From Thermoplasmata archaeon (GTDB lineage Archaea; Thermoplasmatota; Thermoplasmata; Thermoplasmatales; Thermoplasmataceae), in assembly GCA_021835265.1 (NCBI GenBank), contig JAKBQK010000555.1:1-6427 (forward strand): DNA of 6,427 bases, written 5' to 3'. The first letter of the stretch is position 1. Each line of letters opens with the position of its first letter. The position numbers and the translations under genes were made by a program. The notes beneath the pieces are model-generated. The model made no database searches and had not been told where the DNA came from. It saw nothing but the letters and a program-made list of their open reading frames with translations. Shown piece by piece: positions 1 through 4,922 of the stretch.

Positions 1-2696
1 GAAAGGATTATTCAGAGGAGGCAAGTCCGTTCTCCCTTTCCCTAATCCTGGCAGGCGTATCTGATGTTGTGCTGATGGAGGAAAGGGCAAAACTAATGAA
101 AGAACTGCAGAGCAGGATTGTCGATCGGGTTTACGGAACTGAGTATATGGATTTTAAAATAAAAGATCCAAGAATAGTTGATAATTTTTATAGAAGCAAG
201 GTTCCACCTGTAAACGATGCAGAAAGTTACATGGAGTTATGCAGACACTTTCCTATGGTAGATATCACCAAATCTAGATTCAACTCTCCCTTTCCATATG
301 CTTCTATGGATGTACTTTCCATAGGCAGAGAACTTGTGAAAGAGGATAAATTATGGAGCATCAGCCTCAGGGGACTTTACTGGGTCTCTAAGGAACGTTA
401 CGGTCTCTTCAGGGAACTATTCGCAAGGAATCGTCCACTTAATGAGGAAGAAAGGAACGTACTGGAACAGTGCAATGGAAGCACACCTAAGGAGATTCAG
501 CAGAATACTGGTTATGAAGAGTCGCAGGTAAAGAACGCTCTACTTGCACTTGAATCACTGTTTCTTGTGAGGAGAAAATTCAAGCGCGATGCATTTTCCT
601 ATGAGAAAATTGAAACCTACCCAGATGGAAATTATACAGTGGAGGAACTTTTCTTTGATCTGCTTAATTCCATGGGTCCTATGACCCTTGATGAGATTTC
701 AGTCCGTTTCCCTATTGAAAAGGACAGGATAGTAAAAACACTGGAATTACTGGAATCAAGAGGAAAAATTACAGAAGAGTATGTGACTCCAGTATTTGCA
801 AAGCAATACATTGTTAAGGGAGATCTTGAAAGAATCCTTAGCACAGCATCCCAGGAACCTACAGCCCTTAGAATGAGCCGTTATATGAGGAAGTTCAAAA
901 ACACTGATGAGTATCTTGAAAATCTTGGATTTTATGTGAAGGAGGAATCTCTAAGGGCCAGACTTATTTCTGATGGACAAAATCATAATGAGATCAATAT
1001 TCCTGTGATTCGGGGGAGATTCTTCAAGCACAGACCTGCTGTCATGGAAAGGAAGCTGGCCATGGCCCTGCAAAAACTGAGAGAATCACCATTGGATGAA
1101 AAGGAGCAGAGAATATATGATTTTCTGAAGTTTGGGGCTGTTACACTTGATGCAGTATCCAGAGAAATTAATATAGATCCAAAGGAAGCAAGACAGCTTC
1201 TAAGATCGCTGGAACATAGAGTTCTCGTTTCGGAGCAAGACGATACATATTCAAGAATAAACATGGAAAATGACCTTGATAGAAAAAGCGCCATGAAAAT
1301 TCTCCTGGATCGTTTTGGTCCCCTGACACAGAATGAAATAATGAATTCATTCTGGTTTTATATCAAGGCTGGAGACATGGATGGAATTGAAATGCACTCA
1401 GGCTTGCGTGGAACATATTACGGGAAGTTACCAGAACCTGTTGAGGAGAGCATCATGCTTCCCATGGGAGACCCCGTTTCCATTATAACAGGAAGGCTTG
1501 TTACAGAGGCAAGCAACCTCAATACCATGTTTTTTGCGAAGAACAATCTGGTATGCATCCTATCACTTGAACAGACACAGGAGGGCATATGGATAGATGA
1601 TCTAATAGTTGAAAAAGAGGATCTTCTTCAGAGCTTCTTTGATTACCTTAATGAAAGATTTGGTGGAAATGGACTTTCTATTATTTTCACAGGAGTAAGG
1701 GAAAACCTATGGGGTATGCTTGAACAGAATGGTTTCAGGAAGATAAAGGATGTCGCCATAAGAAGTGGTTCTGAAACAGAACTTTTATACAGTGATGAAC
1801 TTTTCCAGAGGTCTCTCTACTGCTATTCTCAATCAAGGATGACAAGAAGAACTGTCATGGATTCCATAATGGAGGCCAGGCTTGGTATAAGGGATGCAAC
1901 GGAAGCATATGCTAATGGTATCAGATCAACCGATGTTGACAGCTATTTCTATTCTGACATACTATTCAATTTCAACGGTCCAATGAATCTCAATTCAAAG
2001 GCGACAATGGAAACCATTTCACTTTACAGGACACTGAGGGGAAGAAAGATAGACAGGTTAGAGATGGATATATTAAAGATAATAATGGATTACCCGAAGA
2101 CTGAGGAGGAAGTTCTAATTAATGTTCAGGGGTCTCATGACAGGGCTGTGGCATCCATCAAGGATCTCTGGAACAGATCCATAATATGCAAGGATTCTGA
2201 TTCAAAATTCAGGTATGTCGTTGAAAAGTTTGAACTTAAGGAATCTGCCACCATTCTGGAAACAAAAATACTGGAATCCTATGGCTTTATAGATTTCCAG
2301 CTATTTTCAGAAATCACTGGAAACAGGGATGAACAGCTCTACTCCGTAACCATAGAAAATGTAAGAAAGAGAGATGGGTTAAAAAACTGTATTATCCTTG
2401 ACAATAAGAGGGCAGTTCTTGTTAATGAAAGATTTCTTGACATGAAGAAAAAGTCTACAAAGCCTTTCATAATAGGACCAAGAGACCTGTTCAGCTACAT
2501 ATTCAGGAACCAGATTAAGAATCAGACCGGGGGGACAAGGAACTTTCTTCTTATAGATAATTTATCAGTAAAGGCATTCGCAACGGTAAAAAGGAACAGG
2601 AATGAATTAAAGATAGATGAAATGAGTGGTGAGAAAGAACTCAGGAAAGAATTTATAAAGGAATTCTCCAATTCTGGATACTCAATCAGGTTTTAA
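1..2696 (+). CDS. lhr: Lhr-type ATP-dependent DNA helicase, C-terminal part (5' end outside window)
   Basis: Partial: the frame is open to the left edge (first whole codon at 3), so the GTG at 69 is internal. Residues below count from that GTG. Upstream codons read SPFSLSLILAGVSDVVLMEER, the form of the end of the Lhr core ('SPFA..L...V..AE.R'). After it, features match the bacterial Lhr C-terminal domain in order: a linker, a strand block LWSISLRGLYWVSKE (95-109; bacterial 'RWIAvEDA'), winged helices at about 124-172, 190-256 (MGPMTLDEI, then a G-K-I-T-E-E wing), 342-390 and 405-460 (ILLDRFGPLTQNEI; bacterial 'LLeRYGvvTRe'), and a beta-barrel at about 460-565. Known: Lhr proteins are 3'-5' SF2 DNA-repair helicases; the E. 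coli CTD is reported to be a uracil-DNA glycosylase of AlkZ-like fold. Bacterial Lhr ends about here, but this protein continues for about 310 residues with two more winged helices (662-720, 724-790) and a beta-rich end (800-875). The helicase motifs are not in the window. Assignment is from remembered family patterns, not a search. Confidence 0.82.
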   Translation, partial: KDYSEEASPFSLSLILAGVSDVVLMEERAKLMKELQSRIVDRVYGTEYMDFKIKDPRIVDNFYRSKVPPVNDAESYMELCRHFPMVDITKSRFNSPFPYASMDVLSIGRELVKEDKLWSISLRGLYWVSKERYGLFRELFARNRPLNEEERNVLEQCNGSTPKEIQQNTGYEESQVKNALLALESLFLVRRKFKRDAFSYEKIETYPDGNYTVEELFFDLLNSMGPMTLDEISVRFPIEKDRIVKTLELLESRGKITEEYVTPVFAKQYIVKGDLERILSTASQEPTALRMSRYMRKFKNTDEYLENLGFYVKEESLRARLISDGQNHNEINIPVIRGRFFKHRPAVMERKLAMALQKLRESPLDEKEQRIYDFLKFGAVTLDAVSREINIDPKEARQLLRSLEHRVLVSEQDDTYSRINMENDLDRKSAMKILLDRFGPLTQNEIMNSFWFYIKAGDMDGIEMHSGLRGTYYGKLPEPVEESIMLPMGDPVSIITGRLVTEASNLNTMFFAKNNLVCILSLEQTQEGIWIDDLIVEKEDLLQSFFDYLNERFGGNGLSIIFTGVRENLWGMLEQNGFRKIKDVAIRSGSETELLYSDELFQRSLYCYSQSRMTRRTVMDSIMEARLGIRDATEAYANGIRSTDVDSYFYSDILFNFNGPMNLNSKATMETISLYRTLRGRKIDRLEMDILKIIMDYPKTEEEVLINVQGSHDRAVASIKDLWNRSIICKDSDSKFRYVVEKFELKESATILETKILESYGFIDFQLFSEITGNRDEQLYSVTIENVRKRDGLKNCIILDNKRAVLVNERFLDMKKKSTKPFIIGPRDLFSYIFRNQIKNQTGGTRNFLLIDNLSVKAFATVKRNRNELKIDEMSGEKELRKEFIKEFSNSGYSIRF

Positions 2697-2707
2697 TTAC
2701 CAATTAA

Positions 2708-2715
2708 CTTATATC
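2708..2715 (+). promoter_or_regulatory. Archaeal TATA box for the membrane protein / winged-helix unit
   Basis: The sequence CTTATATC lies with its centre about 25 nt before the ATG at 2737. An archaeal transcription start falls about 25 nt after the TATA centre, so the message would begin at or next to the ATG and be leaderless. In keeping with this, the bases before the ATG (ATTATTCTGTA) contain no Shine-Dalgarno match. A second AT-rich run (TTTATAATT, 2720-2728) is too close to the start to serve as the TATA box of a leaderless message. Confidence 0.6.
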
Positions 2716-2736
2716 TGAATTTATAATTATTCTGTA

Positions 2737-3027
2737 ATGACCCTGTACTTTAATTTCAATGAGCTATCCATCCTAATTTCCGGCGTAAACGTGGTTGTCT
2801 CCCTTTTCTTACTGCTCGTTTCACTCAAGGCGGTGAGAAAGGGTGTCGGAATTATAAAGTACCTGAGTGCGTTTTTTGGGCTGGTACTTCTTGATTCACT
2901 GTATATTGTAATAACAAATTTTGGAGTGAACTTCCTGAGTGAATATAATCAGATCCTTCTTGAAATGACTGCACTCATTGTTATGCTGCTATTTTATTCT
3001 GGAATGATAAGAGGAAAGAAAAATTGA
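2737..3027 (+). CDS. Small protein with three membrane helices, partner of the adjacent winged-helix regulator
   Basis: A 96-residue integral membrane protein with no recognised catalytic motif. Hydrophobic segments are at about residues 9-31, 41-62 and 70-91. The short loop KAVRKG after the first helix and the tail RGKKN are basic, which by the positive-inside rule predicts N-terminus outside, C-terminus inside. A single acidic residue (Asp53) sits in the second helix. The ATG is the first start after an in-place TATA box and gives a leaderless message. The stop codon overlaps the TTG start of the winged-helix gene by four bases, so the two are almost surely co-expressed. Known: in other archaea small multi-helix membrane proteins are often found next to winged-helix regulators (for example DUF7521-type proteins in haloarchaea). 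Inference: it may sense a membrane state or hold the regulator at the membrane. The exact family is not recognised. Confidence 0.8.
   Translation: MTLYFNFNELSILISGVNVVVSLFLLLVSLKAVRKGVGIIKYLSAFFGLVLLDSLYIVITNFGVNFLSEYNQILLEMTALIVMLLFYSGMIRGKKN
3011..3018 (+). promoter_or_regulatory. Ribosome binding site supporting the TTG start
   Basis: GAGGAAAG lies inside the last codons of the membrane-protein gene, with 9 nt between GAGG and the TTG at 3024. It is a partial match to the GGAGGTG that pairs with the archaeal 16S rRNA end. It supports re-initiation at the overlapping TTGA and contrasts with the apparently leaderless, SD-less first gene of the unit. Confidence 0.55.
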
Positions 3028-3521
3028 CAGATGAAACTGATCCAAGAACCATCCTGATACATATTATAGAGAGCGAACCTGGGCTTCATTTCAGGGCACT
3101 TCAGAGAAAGACAGGAATGGCAGTTGGTCAGCTAGAGTACCATCTTTATAAGCTTGAAAAAGAGGATGAGATCATGATCAGGAAAGATGGTCGGTACAAA
3201 AGATATTTCCTCATTGCCTCATCAGACAATACCAGAAAGATTCTAGGATATCACCTGAGAAATAAGGTGAGCAGAAACGTGATAATGCTTTTACTGAGGA
3301 AAAAAGAAATGAATCTTGAGACACTCAATGAAAAAATAAAGGATACTCAAAAACTTAATGATGCCATAAAAGTTCTTCTTTCAGATAATATCATTATCAG
3401 GGAAAATGATCAGTTCAGCCTCAATAATCCCAGTTCGGTAAAAGAGTATATAAGAAAGAGCAGGAAATCATTCCTTGAAGAACTCTCAGATAGCTTAATA
3501 GATATGCTGGATGAGGAATAG
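3024..3521 (+). CDS. Double winged-helix DNA-binding transcriptional regulator
   Basis: A 165-residue, probably cytoplasmic DNA-binding protein. The first winged helix (about 5-66) has the archaeal ArsR/MarR-like pattern: helix ILIHIIESEPG, then LHFRALQRKTGM, the recognition helix VGQLEYHLYKLEKE, and a wing ending KDGRYKRYF. A second, weaker winged helix spans about 80-135 (helix SRNVIMLLLRKK, wing IIIRENDQFSL), followed by an acidic helical tail (137-165) that could dimerise. No metal-binding Cys/His set is visible. The TTG start is forced: the first in-frame Met is residue 32, inside the HTH, and a ribosome binding site precedes the TTG. The start overlaps the membrane-protein stop (TTGA), so translation is probably coupled. 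Its target genes cannot be read from the sequence; autoregulation of the 2708 promoter or a role in the neighbouring surface-protein genes are untested possibilities. Confidence 0.85.
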   Translation: MTDETDPRTILIHIIESEPGLHFRALQRKTGMAVGQLEYHLYKLEKEDEIMIRKDGRYKRYFLIASSDNTRKILGYHLRNKVSRNVIMLLLRKKEMNLETLNEKIKDTQKLNDAIKVLLSDNIIIRENDQFSLNNPSSVKEYIRKSRKSFLEELSDSLIDMLDEE

Positions 3522-3522
3522 A

Positions 3523-4539
3523 TCATTGATTCTTCTTTCTGTACACATATCCTGAACCTATCATAAGCATTCCCACTATCAGACCTATAGAAAGGTAAAC
3601 TGAGTTTTCAAGAATAATATTCACAACACCACTTTCTATATCCTTCACCGTGATATTCTTAAGTATATTCTGACCCGGGATGGACAAATAGGGATCATAT
3701 GAAATGTTGGAGTATTTTCCTTTACCTGTGAAAACGTATGTAAGGGCATTTAGGTTCGAACCGTTTGGACCATAATTTAGTGTTTTCATTTCCCTTGCGA
3801 TTCCATCCATGTAATATGTGCTGTTATAGAGGAAATATATATTTCTGTCCTGATCTATATGTAATCTTATGCCACTGTATAACTGATTCCTTTCAGTCAT
3901 CCTGGCACCTGTAAAATTCTCCACCCCTATGCCATTTGAATAAGTTGAAAATACCGTTGGAATTATTATACGATATGTACCGCCAAGCGTTGAGTGTATA
4001 TTCATCTCATAGGTGATTCTCAATGAGTTATTGTTTCCTACAAATATGTTACCGTTAATAGAAGTAACTGTATTATTATCCCTTACCTCGAAGATATTGA
4101 TCGTCATGTTAATGAAAAGATAACCATAATTTAAGGGGAAAAAGCTCTCAGTTGATTTTGCCAGTATACCTGGCATGCTTATCTCAAATACCCTTTCCTG
4201 GAGAAAATATGAATATGAAATGTTCAACTTTCCTCTAACGTTTTCCTTGAACGATTCCTTTACTGGCTTTCCAAAACTCAGGTTCATATTCTTTTCCCCC
4301 TCGTAATTCATGAAATCTGAAGTATTTATTATGGGATTATGAGTAATTTTTTTAAAGTTAGAATTCAAGTAATGTGGACTGAACAAATCAATGGAAATTT
4401 TCTGATCTCCAATTGTAAGATTGAACGCTGGTGATTTATCAAACTGTATCTGCCCGCTACTATGACCATGTGCAATTCCCAAATACGTTGGAGACATTAC
4501 AAGAATTGCGGCAAAAATTATAATGAAGGCAGATCTCAT
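3523..4539 (-). CDS. Secreted, C-terminally membrane-anchored surface protein of unknown function
   Basis: A 338-residue protein not matched to any known family. It begins with a signal peptide (Arg at residue 2, hydrophobic run FIIIFAAILVM, possible cleavage near residues 22-24). A large beta-rich outer domain follows (about 25-305) with twelve N-X-S/T sequons, which suits a glycosylated acidophile cell surface. A single hydrophobic helix (about 314-333) and a basic tail RKKNQ anchor it in the membrane with the bulk outside. There are no cysteines in the outer domain and no visible protease or glycosidase motif. The ATG at 4539 is preceded by a TATA-like element at leaderless distance. The gene converges on the winged-helix gene with only one base between the stop codons. 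It could be an envelope structural protein or a binding protein; function is unknown. Confidence 0.82.
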   Translation of the reverse strand: MRSAFIIIFAAILVMSPTYLGIAHGHSSGQIQFDKSPAFNLTIGDQKISIDLFSPHYLNSNFKKITHNPIINTSDFMNYEGEKNMNLSFGKPVKESFKENVRGKLNISYSYFLQERVFEISMPGILAKSTESFFPLNYGYLFINMTINIFEVRDNNTVTSINGNIFVGNNNSLRITYEMNIHSTLGGTYRIIIPTVFSTYSNGIGVENFTGARMTERNQLYSGIRLHIDQDRNIYFLYNSTYYMDGIAREMKTLNYGPNGSNLNALTYVFTGKGKYSNISYDPYLSIPGQNILKNITVKDIESGVVNIILENSVYLSIGLIVGMLMIGSGYVYRKKNQ

Positions 4540-4558
4540 TTATTCAAATATATGTTAC

Positions 4559-4568
4559 AATATTAAAT
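4559..4568 (-). promoter_or_regulatory. Archaeal TATA box for the 338-residue surface protein
   Basis: On the minus strand the bases read AAAGATTTAATATTG; TTTAATATT is centred about 24 nt before the ATG at 4539, so the transcript would start at or near the ATG. A purine-rich AAAGA just upstream could be the TFB recognition element. No Shine-Dalgarno sequence lies between the box and the ATG, again suggesting a leaderless message. The nearer ATATATTT (4546-4553) is too close to the start. Confidence 0.5.
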
Positions 4569-4586
4569 CTTTATTGGTACAAAGTT

Positions 4587-4745
4587 TCAGGAGAATTCTT
4601 CTTCAAGTTCTATTATTACCTGATTCAACACCTCTTCAAATGTAAGACCCGAATATTCCATTAGTCCCCCTATTTCTGTCCTTAACTTTGCCTGAAATTC
4701 ATCTCCTTCCTGGAGAAATTCTATGTTACAGATAAGTTCCTGCAT
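4587..4745 (-). CDS. Small, very acidic protein of 52 residues, function unknown
   Basis: An open frame of 52 codons starting ATG at 4745 and ending TGA at 4587-4589. The product has 12 Glu and 1 Asp against 1 Lys and 1 Arg, so it is strongly acidic, and it looks largely helical: FQAKLRTEIGGLMEYSG and LTFEEVLNQVIIELEEEF have the spacing of two amphipathic helices separated by a Ser-Gly turn. It has one cysteine (residue 6) and no signal or membrane segment. Support for a real gene: it fills most of the gap between two genes, has a TATA-like box upstream, and its composition is protein-like. A TTG at 4757 could add four residues (LVII); the next upstream codon but one is a stop. It is on the same strand as both flanking surface-protein genes. 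I do not recognise the family; a helical dimer or small adaptor is only a guess. Confidence 0.62.
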   Translation of the reverse strand: MQELICNIEFLQEGDEFQAKLRTEIGGLMEYSGLTFEEVLNQVIIELEEEFS

Positions 4746-4922
4746 AATTATTACCAATGCCTAATGAGTTAAGGTTTATTTAATCATTTCTTTACGATAC
4801 ATACGACTTTTGGCTTCCTATTGCATATCCACAAATATATTCATTATTCTAAATTAGCATGTTAAAAGTTCCCAGGATTACCTGAAATGATTGATTTTTC
4901 AAATAAATACACTTCAGGTTCT
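4746..4922. other. 177-nt intergenic spacer without a gene
   Basis: A+T-rich spacer between the stop codon of the large beta-helix surface protein and the small acidic gene, both on the minus strand. Apart from the TATA-like box at 4775-4784 it holds only very short frames (eight codons or fewer from an ATG). A 7-bp inverted repeat (ACCTGAA 4880-4886 / TTCAGGT 4913-4919) lies a few bases after the stop of the surface-protein gene, but its loop is 26 nt. No tRNA or other structured RNA was recognised. Confidence 0.5.
4775..4784 (-). promoter_or_regulatory. Probable TATA box for the small acidic protein
   Basis: On the minus strand TTAAATAAAC is centred near 4779, about 34 nt before the ATG at 4745. 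The predicted transcription start is near 4754, leaving a leader of about 9 nt with no ribosome binding site. If the TTG at 4757 were the start the message would be essentially leaderless, so the element does not settle which start is used. Confidence 0.4.

Noticed and set aside
69..71. GTG at 69 as the start of the 875-codon frame
   Set aside because: The same frame is open to the window edge and the upstream codons match the conserved end of the Lhr core, so the true start is outside the window.
632..1350. Minus-strand open frames within the Lhr gene (632-844, 983-1294, 1168-1350)
   Set aside because: They are Ser/Leu-rich mirror frames of a strongly coding gene with clear domain structure, and no promoter or ribosome site supports them.
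4833..4885. TATA-like AAATATATTC on the plus strand followed by an ATG at 4859
   Set aside because: The ATG frame is only eight codons before a stop, so no gene follows it.
4880..4919. Inverted repeat ACCTGAA / TTCAGGT after the surface-protein stop codon
   Set aside because: Seven pairs around a 26-nt A+T-rich loop is weak and expected by chance in such DNA; not called as a terminator or operator.
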